Below are positions 51,868 through 60,900 of a stretch of DNA of 64,000 nucleotides, piece by piece. Every line of letters starts with the position of its first letter. Positions within the stretch are counted from its first letter, which is position 1. The stretch comes from an uncultured Opitutia bacterium (lineage in GTDB: Bacteria > Verrucomicrobiota > Verrucomicrobiia > Opitutales > Opitutaceae), in assembly GCA_903881475.1 (NCBI GenBank), contig CAIRTK010000017.1:1-64000 (forward strand), given 5' to 3'. Under the pieces are notes generated by a model. The model saw only the letters and a list, made by a program, of their open reading frames with translations, made no database searches and was not told where the DNA came from. Position numbers and translations under genes: made by a program.

Positions 51868-52104
51868 GTGGGTTCTCCCGTGCCCACCCGAAAGCCCCAC
51901 CCAATCCCGGTCCCGCCGTCTGCAGCCGGTCGGCCCGCGCCGAGAAAGCGGAGCGGCCTGATGCGCCGGGTGACGCACAGCGCCCTCTTGGCGATGAGCC
52001 TGAAGGCCGCGCAATTTTCCGGCGAGGACGGGCTGAAGCAGCGGGTGTTTGACCGCGGGTTGCTGGACCGGCTGAAAGCGCCGCTGACGCGGTATCACGA
52101 GTAG
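51868..52104 (+). CDS. Small hypothetical protein
   Basis: 78 residues, weak support. A proline-rich N-terminus is followed by a helical-looking, charged half (TREE of basic and acidic residues around LKAAQFSGEDGLKQRVFDRGLLDRLKAPLTRYHE). No family recognised. It fills part of the 360-base gap between the GH20 and FKBP genes; the rest holds only a single repeat arm at 52124-52143. It may be a chance frame in high-GC DNA. Confidence 0.25.
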   Translation: MGSPVPTRKPHPIPVPPSAAGRPAPRKRSGLMRRVTHSALLAMSLKAAQFSGEDGLKQRVFDRGLLDRLKAPLTRYHE

Positions 52105-52123
52105 CGCGGAAATCTCCCGGACC

Positions 52124-52143
52124 TTTTACAGGAGGTAACGGAG
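52124..52143 (+). repeat. Solitary arm of the TTTTACAGGAGG family
   Basis: Identical over 18 bases to the left arm at 50158-50175, but no complementary arm follows within 60 bases. It lies in the tail of the convergent FKBP gene. Confidence 0.75.
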
Positions 52144-52176
52144 TTCGAAGCGGAATTGTTTCGGCCGGCGGCCGGC

Positions 52177-52710
52177 TCAGCGGATGTCGATCAGCTCGAC
52201 TTCGAACACCAGCGTGGCGCGCGGGGGGATGGTCGGCGGCCGGCCGTTGATCCCGTAGGCGAGCCAGTAGGGAATGATGAGCGTGCGTTTCTCGCCTTTT
52301 CTCATGGTGAGAAACGCCTCGTCCCAGCCCTCGATGGCCATGCCGGACCCCAGGCGGAAGGTGAAAGGGGCGCCGCGGCGGTAGGAACTGTCGAAGGGCG
52401 TGCCGTCGAGCAGGCGGCCGTCATAGTTGACAATGACCTCCTGACCATTGCGCGGCGTCGAGCCGCCGCTGCCAGGATCGCGGATGACATACAGCAGGCC
52501 GGAATGGAGGCGGTGGGCGTTGCCGTATTTTTGCCGGATGAGAGTGGCGTCGGCCTCGCTCAGCTGCGGAGCCTCCTCGTTCATCGCCTCCCGCATGGCG
52601 GCGTTAATGGGCCGGCCGGGTTCCTTGCGGGCGAGCAGGCCGGAGCGCACGACCAAGGCGAGTGTCAGCAGGGCCAGGCCCAGGATGAAAAGGTAAAGCG
52701 TGTTGCGCAT
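52177..52710 (-). CDS. FKBP-type peptidyl-prolyl isomerase, membrane-anchored
   Basis: 177 residues. An uncleaved-looking N-terminal helix (LYLFILGLALLTLALVV) places the enzyme at the outer face of the inner membrane. Residues 70-177 are a standard FKBP domain: VIVNYDGRLLDGTPFDSSYRRGAPFTFRLGSGMAIEGWDEAFLTMRKGEKRTLIIPYWLAYG and the terminal LVFEVELIDI. Catalyses proline isomerisation in secreted proteins. Followed closely, same strand upstream, by a SnoaL-like gene. Confidence 0.92.
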   Translation of the reverse strand: MRNTLYLFILGLALLTLALVVRSGLLARKEPGRPINAAMREAMNEEAPQLSEADATLIRQKYGNAHRLHSGLLYVIRDPGSGGSTPRNGQEVIVNYDGRLLDGTPFDSSYRRGAPFTFRLGSGMAIEGWDEAFLTMRKGEKRTLIIPYWLAYGINGRPPTIPPRATLVFEVELIDIR

Positions 52711-52762
52711 GGCGGGAGCGATACCCTGCCGGCTGCGCCGCCCGGGCGCAAGCCGTCACGGA

Positions 52763-53224
52763 TCAGGGCGCGGCGGACGACGTGTGGTCGGCGAAGATGC
52801 GCCAGCCGGCGGGAGTGCGGCGAACCAGCAGGGTAAACAACCCGTGGGGCGCATCGGTGGCGCGCGTGAGCCGCCAGTGGCCAAAGATCAGGGCCGCGTC
52901 GGGCGAAAGCTCGGTGATGGTGAGCTCACTGAAGGCGAGCGTGCCCATGGCGGCGCGGTTGGGATAACGCTGCTTGTACCGCTCGAGGGTCTTTTTCCAG
53001 CCATAGGTGACAGTGCCGCCCGACGCAAAGCGCAGGTCATCGGTCGGCGCATAGGTCTGCATGAAGCCGTCGAGATCGCCGCGGTTCCACGCCTCGGCCT
53101 GGGTCTGGAGAACCGCCAAGATTTGCGCAGCGGCGGGTGTGGCGGTGGCCGGGATTTCCGCGGCGGTCGCGGACCAAAACCCGGCGACCAGAATCCCAAG
53201 GGAAAGAAAACGAAGCAGTCTCAT
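52763..53224 (-). CDS. Secreted SnoaL-like (DUF4440/NTF2 fold) protein
   Basis: 153 residues from ATG 53224, with a signal peptide (MRLLRFLSLGILVAGFWSATAAE). ILAVLQTQAEAWNRGDLDGFMQTYAPTDDLRFASGGTVTYGWKKTLERYKQRYP is the typical N-terminal NTF2-like pattern, and GLFTLLVRRTPAGWRIFADHTSS ends the fold. Such proteins bind or isomerise varied ligands; role unknown. It lies 52 bases before the FKBP gene and may share its transcript. Confidence 0.82.
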   Translation of the reverse strand: MRLLRFLSLGILVAGFWSATAAEIPATATPAAAQILAVLQTQAEAWNRGDLDGFMQTYAPTDDLRFASGGTVTYGWKKTLERYKQRYPNRAAMGTLAFSELTITELSPDAALIFGHWRLTRATDAPHGLFTLLVRRTPAGWRIFADHTSSAAP

Positions 53225-53264
53225 GTCGCGGACAGCCGCCACGAAGCCCGCAACCGGCCAGCTT

Positions 53265-53615
53265 TCAAAGGCCGTAGGTGATCGTGCGGGCGCCGGCGAC
53301 GCCGATCACGGTGATAGCCACGCCAGCCTGGTAAGTCGTGGGGTAGGTCTCGTTTGCGACCAGCTCCAGATTTTTGACGTAATTGGTTGATCCCACCAGC
53401 ATGTCGATGCTCACCGTGCTCCGGCCGAATTCCATCATGTACTGGTCGGTGGCGGCGGCGAGTTGCCGGGCATTGCTCAGCACGGCCTTGTCCTGCGAGG
53501 CTTCCCGAATTTTCTGAAACCCCGGAATCGCCAGCGCAGCCAGCATGCCGATGATGACCACGACGATCATGATCTCGACGAGCGTAAAGCCAGTGGGGGG
53601 TTTGGATTTCATCAA
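53265..53615 (-). CDS. Type II secretion / type IV pilus pseudopilin
   Basis: 116 residues. The leader MMKSKPPTG precedes the prepilin-peptidase site G-FTLVEIMIVVVIIGMLAALAIPGFQ, with Phe1, Glu5 and the hydrophobic N-methylated helix. The soluble part is short (about 80 residues), as in minor pseudopilins or small verrucomicrobial pilins. No other secretion gene is in the window. A promoter with a perfect TATAAT may lie in the AT-rich region upstream. Confidence 0.88.
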   Translation of the reverse strand: MMKSKPPTGFTLVEIMIVVVIIGMLAALAIPGFQKIREASQDKAVLSNARQLAAATDQYMMEFGRSTVSIDMLVGSTNYVKNLELVANETYPTTYQAGVAITVIGVAGARTITYGL

Positions 53616-53658
53616 GCTACCTTCGGAAGAGGGTACGGGGGACGGAATTAGGCAGAAT

Positions 53659-53841
53659 CTACCGGGGAAAGCCCGACAATATTTTAGGGTGGGTAATTAT
53701 ACGCAGCGAATTGGTCTGGATGGCGTAGTGGAGGCTTATCATTTGCCGATCATAAATCCCCATTCCGGTGATCAGGCCGTTATCTAGTACGATATACCAC
53801 TGGTTGCCAAGGGTTAAAAAAGACACTGGAGATTCATCCAA
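53659..53841 (-). CDS. Small hypothetical protein in an AT-rich gap
   Basis: 60 residues. No family recognised. The 240-base region between the pilin and the M20 gene is clearly richer in A+T than its surroundings. The frame has no internal GC-bias typical of genes here, so it may be regulatory DNA of the pilin gene. Reported with low confidence. Confidence 0.2.
   Translation of the reverse strand: MDESPVSFLTLGNQWYIVLDNGLITGMGIYDRQMISLHYAIQTNSLRIITHPKILSGFPR
53696..53701 (-). promoter_or_regulatory. Candidate -10 element for the pseudopilin
   Basis: TATAAT on the minus strand, 80 bases before the pilin start codon, in an AT-rich segment. No good -35 box stands 17 bases upstream, so support is limited to one hexamer. 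Confidence 0.3.
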
Positions 53842-53857
53842 CCTCCATGAGTCCCGG

Positions 53858-55186
53858 CTATTTTTTGAGGATATCCAAGGCCACGGCGGTCATGGCGGTC
53901 ACGCCGGTCTTCAGGGTGGGTTCGGGCAATGGAGCGAACCTACTTGAATGCAGGGAAGGCAGGGGCAGGCCGGTACGCTGACTCTCCGCCACTTTTACGG
54001 GATCGACGGCGCCCAGACGGAAAAGACAGATCGGCACATGGTCGGTGGTACGGCCGAATTCGCTGAAATCCTCGCCGCCCATCTCGGCCGGGATGGTCTG
54101 CACGCGGTCCTCGCCGAACCAGGCAACGAGGGCGCCGCGGACGCGCCGCGTGAGCGTCGGGTCATTGTAGGTGGCATTGACGGTATCGTCCTCGACGACC
54201 GTGACGACAGGCTGCAACTCGTCGGGCAGGCCGGCGGCGATGGCTTCGCCCCGGCAGATGCGGCGGACGGCTTCCAGGGTGTGGGCGCGGACGGCGGCGG
54301 AGTAGGACCGGAGCGTGAGCTGGAGCTTCACTTCATCGGGAATGACGTTGGCCTTGGTGCCGCCATGAATGGATCCGACCGTGACGACGGCCGGGTCGAT
54401 CGGCCGGGTTTCCCGGCTCACGATGGTCTGGAGCGCCATCACGATGCGGGCGGCGAGCACGATCGGATCCTTGGTGGCCTGGGGATACGCCCCGTGGCCG
54501 CCGATGCCGCGCACGGTGATCTCGACGGTATCGACGTTTGCCATGGCGAACCCTTCGACGGTGCCAAGCGTGCCGGCGGGCAGCGAGGCGCTGTCATGGA
54601 GGGCGACCGCATAGTCGGGCTTGGGAAATTTCCGGTACAGGCCCGCGACCAGCATGGAGCGGGCGCCGATCCCTCGTTCCTCCGCGGGCTGGCCGATGAG
54701 CACCAGCGTGCCGGACCACTGGTCGCGCAGTGCGACCAGCAGGCGCGCGGTGCCGGTCAGGACCGTCATGTGCACGTCATGACCGCAGGCCTGCATCACG
54801 GGCACCTCGCGGCCGGAGAGATCCTTGACGCGAACCTGGCTCGCATACGGCAGGCCGGTCTCCTCGTGCACCGGGAGGGCGTCGAGATCGCTGCGGATGA
54901 GCAGCGTGGGGCCGGGCCCGTTCTTCAGGACGGCGACGACGCCGTAGCCGCCGAATTTCTCGGTGACCTCGAACCCGGCGGCCCGCAGCGCCGCCGCCAC
55001 CTTGGCGGAGGTTTTTTCCTCCATGAGCGAAAGCTCGGGGTGCAGGTGGAGGTCGGTATAAAACGCGAGCAGCGCGGGATAATCGGCGCTGACTTTCTGC
55101 GCGACGAGTTCGGACAACGGCGTGCCGGCGGCGCGGAGAAGGCCGGGGGAGAGGAGGAGGGAAGCGAGGAGAAGGCGGAGTTTCAT
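53858..55186 (-). CDS. M20-family amidohydrolase, secreted
   Basis: 442 residues with a signal peptide (MKLRLLLASLLLSPGLLRA). Metal ligands appear as Cys/His in QACGHDVHMT, Glu-Glu in GQPAEERGIG, His in VALHDSASLPAGTLG and the C-terminal EMGGEDFSEF. The dimerisation domain is between. The pattern is that of the IAA-amidohydrolase/hippurate hydrolase group (M20D). It would hydrolyse N-acyl amino acids in the periplasm. It starts 4 bases after the stop of the upstream cyclophilin gene, so the two form an operon. Confidence 0.92.
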   Translation of the reverse strand: MKLRLLLASLLLSPGLLRAAGTPLSELVAQKVSADYPALLAFYTDLHLHPELSLMEEKTSAKVAAALRAAGFEVTEKFGGYGVVAVLKNGPGPTLLIRSDLDALPVHEETGLPYASQVRVKDLSGREVPVMQACGHDVHMTVLTGTARLLVALRDQWSGTLVLIGQPAEERGIGARSMLVAGLYRKFPKPDYAVALHDSASLPAGTLGTVEGFAMANVDTVEITVRGIGGHGAYPQATKDPIVLAARIVMALQTIVSRETRPIDPAVVTVGSIHGGTKANVIPDEVKLQLTLRSYSAAVRAHTLEAVRRICRGEAIAAGLPDELQPVVTVVEDDTVNATYNDPTLTRRVRGALVAWFGEDRVQTIPAEMGGEDFSEFGRTTDHVPICLFRLGAVDPVKVAESQRTGLPLPSLHSSRFAPLPEPTLKTGVTAMTAVALDILKK

Positions 55187-55190
55187 GAAA

Positions 55191-56333
55191 TCAGGGATGG
55201 GGTTCGAATTTTAAGATCAGCGCGTCGAGCACGGCATTGACCTGGAAGTTGATCTTCTGGCCGGCGGTCAGGGTCTGGCCGGCGGGCATGGTTTTGGCGA
55301 AGTCAGCGGCCGCAACATCGGCGCGGGCCCGGGCGGCGGCGAGAAAATCCTGCTTCGCCTGGTGCAGCCCGCCGTTCTTCATCAGCTCGGGGAGCGAGCC
55401 GGCCCGGCCGGCGAACTGCGGGAGATAGTCATCGCCGATCCACAATCCCCATTGCCCGGTATCGGCAAAATAGACGGCGAGGGCGCTGGCCGGCGGCAGG
55501 CCGATTTTTTTCGCCATCATCCCCGCCAGGCTGCCCGGGCGCTGATTCGGGGTCTCGGGCACAAACCGGGCGCAGAGGCGCGCGTAGATCTTCCGGCCGG
55601 TGGCGCGCTCGAAGTTGGCAAGCTTGCGCTGGGCGATGAGGGCGCGGGGCGGATCCGAGGGCAGGAGCTTGTCCGGGTCGTCGAAGTTTGCGGCGGGGCC
55701 GGGGGCGGGCGCGGCGGCGAATTTTTTCGCACGGGCGGCGAGGGCGTCGAACGCGGCCTGGTCGGCGCGAAACGCGACCGCGGCGGCGCCCACGCGGCGG
55801 ATGCGCACCGCGGTCATCACGTCGTTCGGCCGGATCAGCGGCAGGATCTCGCGCCCGCGGACGACGCGCCCGAAAACGCTGTGGAGGTAATTGAGACGGT
55901 TGACCTCGCGCAGCGTGAAGAAGAACTGCGAGCCGTTGGTGTCGGGCCCGTCGTTGGCCATCGAGAGCACTCCGGCGTCATCGTGCCGGAGGCCGGGCAC
56001 GAACTCGTCGGCGAAGGCGTAGCCCGGGCCGCCTTCGCCGGTGCCGAGCGGGTCGCCGCCCTGCACCACGAAGTTGGGCACGACGCGGTGGAATTTCAGG
56101 CCGTCGAAGAAGGGCGTGCCCTTCTTCGGCCCGAGCGTGCCCTCCGCGAGGCCGGTGAAACTGGCGACGGTGAGCGGGGCCTGACGGTAAAGCAGCTCCG
56201 CGACCACGGTGCCGCGCGGTGTGGTGAACTCGGCGTAAAGGCCGTCGGGCAGGGCGGGCGCGGGGGACGTTTCGCCGGCGCGGAGCGCCGGGCCGATGGT
56301 GAGCAGGACAAGCAGCGCGCGCAGGAATCTCAT
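55191..56333 (-). CDS. Cyclophilin-type peptidyl-prolyl isomerase with C-terminal extension
   Basis: 380 residues, signal peptide at 1-19. Residues 30-185 are a cyclophilin domain: HRVVPNFVVQGGDP (Arg and Gln active-site positions), ADEFVPGLRHDDAGVLSMANDGPDTNGSQFFFTL and the closing VFGRVVRGREILPLI. About 190 further residues follow, with no motif I recognise (FERATGRKIYARLCARFVPETPNQRPGSL..., GLWIGDDYLPQFAGRAG). Single-domain cyclophilins are near 170-200 residues, so the extension is notable. Operon with the M20 gene, 4-base gap. Confidence 0.9.
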   Translation of the reverse strand: MRFLRALLVLLTIGPALRAGETSPAPALPDGLYAEFTTPRGTVVAELLYRQAPLTVASFTGLAEGTLGPKKGTPFFDGLKFHRVVPNFVVQGGDPLGTGEGGPGYAFADEFVPGLRHDDAGVLSMANDGPDTNGSQFFFTLREVNRLNYLHSVFGRVVRGREILPLIRPNDVMTAVRIRRVGAAAVAFRADQAAFDALAARAKKFAAAPAPGPAANFDDPDKLLPSDPPRALIAQRKLANFERATGRKIYARLCARFVPETPNQRPGSLAGMMAKKIGLPPASALAVYFADTGQWGLWIGDDYLPQFAGRAGSLPELMKNGGLHQAKQDFLAAARARADVAAADFAKTMPAGQTLTAGQKINFQVNAVLDALILKFEPHP

Positions 56334-56453
56334 CCCGGCACCTTGGGCGAATCATGCGCGCGCGACAATGAAACTCGCGGCCGGGTCCGGCCCCCGTGCA
56401 GAAAAATGAAAATCTGATTCCGCCCCGCCGGCGAACCTGTCACGGTCCGCGCC

Positions 56454-57161
56454 ATGAAACGCCGCCGCATCGTTCCCTTCCTGATGGTTGCCCTGATCGC
56501 CACGGCCGCGCTGCGCGCCGTGGCGGGCGGCGGAAATTTCATCCCGGCGGGTGCCATCGAGGTGAAGACCGTCGTGCCGCCGCCGCCGGCTGCCGGCTCA
56601 GTGGCGGCCCTGGCCGACCTTGAGACGGTGCTGCAGGTGCAGGCGGCGCGGACGCCGGCGGACGTGGCGTGGGCCAAGCTCGTCGTGAAGGACAGCGCGT
56701 TCGACAATGCCAGCGTGCTGGGCGCCTGGTTCACGCGGGAAAACCTGCCGGTGACGGCGGAGTTCCTGAAGCAGGTGACGGAAGACACCCTCACGGTGAG
56801 CCGGAGCCTGAAGGGACTCTATGCCCGGCCGCGTCCGCCGCGCATGGACCCGACCGTGCACCCCTGCGTGGAGCTGCCGGACAGCGGCTCCTATCCCAGC
56901 GCGCATTCGATGCGGGCGTTTGTGTGGGCGGCGGTGCTGGGTGAAATCTTTCCCGACCACCAGGTGGAGCTCTACACCCGCGCCCACCGGGCCGCGTGGG
57001 GCCGCGTCATGGGCGGAGTGCACTTCCCGAGCGACCTTGTGGGCGGCCGCCTGCTGGCGCAGGCGATCGTGGCCGAGCTGCGGAAGAATCCGGCGTATCA
57101 CGCGGCCGTGGAAAAGTGCCGGGCCGAGGCTGCGCCGTTTCTCCTGAAAAAGGCGGCGTGA
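56454..57161 (+). CDS. Class A acid phosphatase (PAP2 family), secreted
   Basis: 235 residues with a signal peptide (ending near ALRAVAGG). The three PAP2 phosphatase motifs occur in order: KGLYARPRPPRM (Kx6RP), SGSYPSAHSMRAF (PSGH-type with catalytic His) and RAAWGRVMGGVHFPSDLVGG (SRx5Hx3D-type with Arg, His, Asp). This matches bacterial non-specific acid phosphatases that release phosphate from organic esters in the periplasm. Convergent with the LysM gene. Confidence 0.9.
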   Translation: MKRRRIVPFLMVALIATAALRAVAGGGNFIPAGAIEVKTVVPPPPAAGSVAALADLETVLQVQAARTPADVAWAKLVVKDSAFDNASVLGAWFTRENLPVTAEFLKQVTEDTLTVSRSLKGLYARPRPPRMDPTVHPCVELPDSGSYPSAHSMRAFVWAAVLGEIFPDHQVELYTRAHRAAWGRVMGGVHFPSDLVGGRLLAQAIVAELRKNPAYHAAVEKCRAEAAPFLLKKAA

Positions 57162-57193
57162 ACCCGGCTGCCGGCGCTGCGCCTCGGCGGCGC

Positions 57194-57847
57194 CTACGGG
57201 ATGCGCAGCTTGCTGCCGACCACGAGGCTCTTTTCGTCACGCAACACGTCGCGGTTGGCGGCGAGAATTTCCGACCAGCGGCTGGTCGTGCCATAATACT
57301 GGCGCGAAATCTTGGTGAGGGTGTCGCCTTCGGCGACGACATGCGTGCGCGGGGCCGGCGCGGCGGCCGGCAGCGGATCGGGCGCGGGCGCGACGGTCAC
57401 GACGCTGGGCTGCAGGGTTGAGGAGGAGGACAGGCCGGTGGAGGAAGGCCCGGTGGCGAGCCGGGTCTTGAGCGCGTTGTTCTCGAGGGAAAGCGCCGCC
57501 AGCTGATCCTGGGTCTGGCGCAGCTGCTCGTGCAGCGCGGCGGCCTGGTCGGCGAGGGGCAGGGCGTTCTTGGCCACCGCGAGCTGGGCCTCGAGGGCGG
57601 ATTTTTCCGTCAGGAGTTTTTCCTGCGCGGCCTTGAGCTGGTCATTCTCAGCCTCCAGCAAGCTGTAGCTGCGGAGCACGACGGCGAGCTTGGCCTCGGC
57701 GGTGTCCTGCGGCTCCACGGCCGGGGCGGTGGTGGCGGCCGGCGGCGTGGCGGGCGCATCGGGCACGGGCGCCTGGCCATGAGCCCGGGAGAGGAAAGCC
57801 AGCGAGGTCACGAGGACGAAGGCAACGCGGAGCGAGGAAGAGCTCAT
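57194..57847 (-). CDS. Coiled-coil LysM protein (C-half paralogue)
   Basis: 217 residues. Signal peptide (ending around SRAHGQ), Pro/Ala linker, a coiled coil at about 55-130 (VVLRSYSLLEAENDQLKAAQEKLLTEKSALEAQLA...REQLRQTQ-like) and a C-terminal LysM domain (RTHVVAEGDTLTKISRQYYG... to the end) that binds peptidoglycan. The protein is closely similar over its last 160 residues to the C-terminus of the adjacent 1594-residue protein. Last gene of the three-gene LysM/Sel1 cluster. Confidence 0.85.
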   Translation of the reverse strand: MSSSSLRVAFVLVTSLAFLSRAHGQAPVPDAPATPPAATTAPAVEPQDTAEAKLAVVLRSYSLLEAENDQLKAAQEKLLTEKSALEAQLAVAKNALPLADQAAALHEQLRQTQDQLAALSLENNALKTRLATGPSSTGLSSSSTLQPSVVTVAPAPDPLPAAAPAPRTHVVAEGDTLTKISRQYYGTTSRWSEILAANRDVLRDEKSLVVGSKLRIP

Positions 57848-57915
57848 GGGAGGAAGGAATAACGGAATCGGGTGCGAGGCAATCTTTCACGCCGGCGCGG
57901 GCCGGGTGGAAGCCA

Positions 57916-60900
57916 TCAGGGAATCTTGAGAATCCGGCCGACCACGAGGCTGCGCTCGTCGCGCAGGACGTCGCGGTTGGCCGCGAGAATTTCCGGCCAG
58001 CGGTTGGCCGTCCCGTAGTAGAGCCGCGAAATCTTGCCGAGAGTGTCGCCGGGGGCGACGACATGCGTTCGCGGAGCGGGCGCCGGGGGCGGCGTCACCG
58101 GCGCCGCAGTGGCGGCGGCGGCGAGGGCGGTGCCCGGCCGGGTGGGAGTGTTGAGCGTGGCGGGCGGGCCCGCGGCGGTGCGCACCGGCGCGGGGGCAGA
58201 CGCCGGCGCGGTGACGGTGGGCGCCGCGGCGGAAACCACGCGGCCGACCGTCTGGGAAACGGTGGCGAGGGTTGCCTTCATCCGCGCATTTTCCTCCGCC
58301 AGGCTCCGGTTGGAGGCCTGGGCATCGGCGGCCTTGCGCTCGGCGTCGGCGGCGCGGCTGCGCAGGGCCTCCAGCTCCGTGGGCGGCGGGACGAGGGTCA
58401 GGCGTGTCTTCAGCTGGGAATTTTCCTGGGCGAGCGCGGCGGCCTGCGCCTGGGTCTGGCGGAGTTGCTCGCGCACCGCATCAATCTGGGCGGCGGTGGC
58501 AGCCGCGGTATCCGCCTGGGCCTTGAGCGCATCGGCGGCGGCGCGGGCGGCGGCGAGCTGGGTTTCGAGCGCGGACTTGTCGGCGGCGAGTTTTTCACCG
58601 CCGGACTTCAGGGTGTCGTTTTCGGCCTGCAGCGCGCTGTAGCTGCGGAGGGCCATCGCGAGCTTGGCTTCCGTTTCGGCCGCGGCCTTGGGATCCGCCG
58701 CCGGGGCGGACTTCGCCTCGGCGAGCTGCTGCTGCAGCGCGGTGCGTTCGGCTTCGAGGGACTGCAGCTGGGTGTGAAGCGCGGCGAGCTGGTCGGCCGC
58801 GCCCTTGCCGGCTTCCACGGCGGCGGCCGCGGAGGCGGAGAGCGCAGTGCGGCTGGTCTCGCTGGCGGCCAGCTGGTTCTTGAGTTCCGTCAGCTGGGTT
58901 TGCAGCGCCCCGACTTGGGCGAGCTTGACCTCGGTCTCGGCCGCAGCCTTGGGGTCGGCCGCCGGGGCGGCCTTGGCCTGGGTGAGTTGCTGCTGCAGCG
59001 CGGTGCGTTCGGCTTCGAGCGACTGCACTTGGGTGTGCAGCGCGGCGAGTTCGGCCCGGCCTTTGTCGCTGGCTTGCCCCGCTGCGGCCAGCCGCTCGCC
59101 GAGCTGCTGCTTGTCGGTGCGCAGGGCCGCGAGATCCTCCTGCAACCGGGCCAGCTGGGCCGCGGCCTGGGCGTCGGGTGGCGCGCTGGCGGTGCGGTGA
59201 TCCGCCGCAAGCCTGGCGACTTCGGAGGCGGCCACTGCGGCCTGGGCTTTGGCGCTTTCCGTTTCCTTGTGCGCGGCGACGAGGTCGGCGGAGAGTTTAT
59301 TGACCTGGTCGGCGGCCTGGGCTTGCGCGGTGGCCGCGGCGAGATGGTCGGCCTCCAGCGCCTGCACCCGGGATTTCAGGGAAGCCGCCTGGGCGGCGGA
59401 TTCCTTGGCGGCAAACTCCGCCTGGCGCAGCGCCTCACCGGCGGCGGCGTGGCTGGCATCGCTGGCGGCCTTGATGGCCGCGGTCGCCTGGGCAAGTTGC
59501 GCGGTGAGGGTGTCCTTCTGTGCGCTCACCGTGGCTAGCCGAGATTGCAGTTCGCCGAACTGGGTCGTGGCCTTTGCGGCGTCGGCGCGGGCCTGGACCT
59601 CGGCGGCCGTGGGCCCGACGGGCGCCTTGGATTTTTCGACCAGGGCGGCCAGTTCGGCGCGGGCCCGCGCGGCTTCCTGGTGCGCGGTGTCCAAGGCGGC
59701 GGTCTGGGCGGCCGTGGCGGTTGCGAACTCGGAGAGTTTTTCGCGCGCGGCCACGAGGTCACGTTGGGCGGCGGCGAGATCGTCAGTGAGCTTGGCTGCC
59801 GCGGCGGGGTTGGGCTGGAGCCTGGCATTTGCGGCCGTGAGTTCGTCGAGGCGCGTGCGGGCCTGCGTCAGGGCGGCCTCGGTCGCGGCCCGGGCCCGCC
59901 GTTCCTTTTCCAAACCGGCGTTTGCGGCGGCCAGCTGGTCGCCCTGGGTGTGTGCGGCATCAAGTGCGGCCTGGGCTGCCTTCAGCTGGGCCCGCAGCGG
60001 TTCCAGCTGATTGGCGATCTGGCTTCGAACGGATTCGCTTGCGGCGAGTTTTTGCCCGGAATCGACGAGACCCTGCCGGGCGGCGGCGAGATCCCGGTCA
60101 AGCGCGGCGACCTTGGCCTCGGCGGCGCCGGCCGCCTGGGTGGCGGCGGCCAGCTGGGTTGCGAGGGCGGTTTTTTCGGCGGTGAGCTGGGTGCGGGCCG
60201 ACTCGGCGGACTGGACTTGGGCGCGAAGCGACGCGATCTGGTCTGTCTCAGCCTTGACCGCCGCGGTGGCCGCGGAATTTTTTTCCGCCAGGTCGGCGCG
60301 CGCGGCCTCGGTTGTGGCCAACTGCGTTTTCAGCGCCGCCAGCTGCGGCTGCAGGTCGCCGAGCCGGGCCGTGGCCTTGGCCTGGGTTTCGGCCGTGGCG
60401 TGCGCTTCCGCGGAGGCCGCGGCAAGTTTTTGGGTGAGGGCGGCAATTTCCTGCACCTGGGATTCAGCGGTGGCGGCCGCCTTGGCCCGGGCGGCCTCGG
60501 TGCTGGCCTGCTGCGCGGTGAGCCTGGCCGCCTCGGCCGCTCCGGCGGCTTGGACGCGCTCGGTTTCCTTGCGGGCGGCCTCGAGCTCAGCCGAAAGTTT
60601 CTTGAGGCGGTCCGCGGCCGTGGCCTGTTCGGCAGCCGCAGCGACGCGGGCGGCCTCGAGCGGCTGGACCCGGGCCTTGAGCGCAGCGGCCTGGGCGGCG
60701 GATTCCTTGGCGGCAAATTCAGCGCGCCGGAGGGCTTCATTGGAAGCGGCGCGACTCGAGTCGCCGGCGGCTTTGGCGGCGGCAGTCGCCTGGGCGAGCT
60801 GCCCGGCGAGCGCGTCCTTCTCCGCGGTCAGCCTGATCACAGCGCTGTCGGCGGCGGTCTTTTCAGACGAGAGCGCGGTCCGTGCCGCCTCAGCCGAGGC

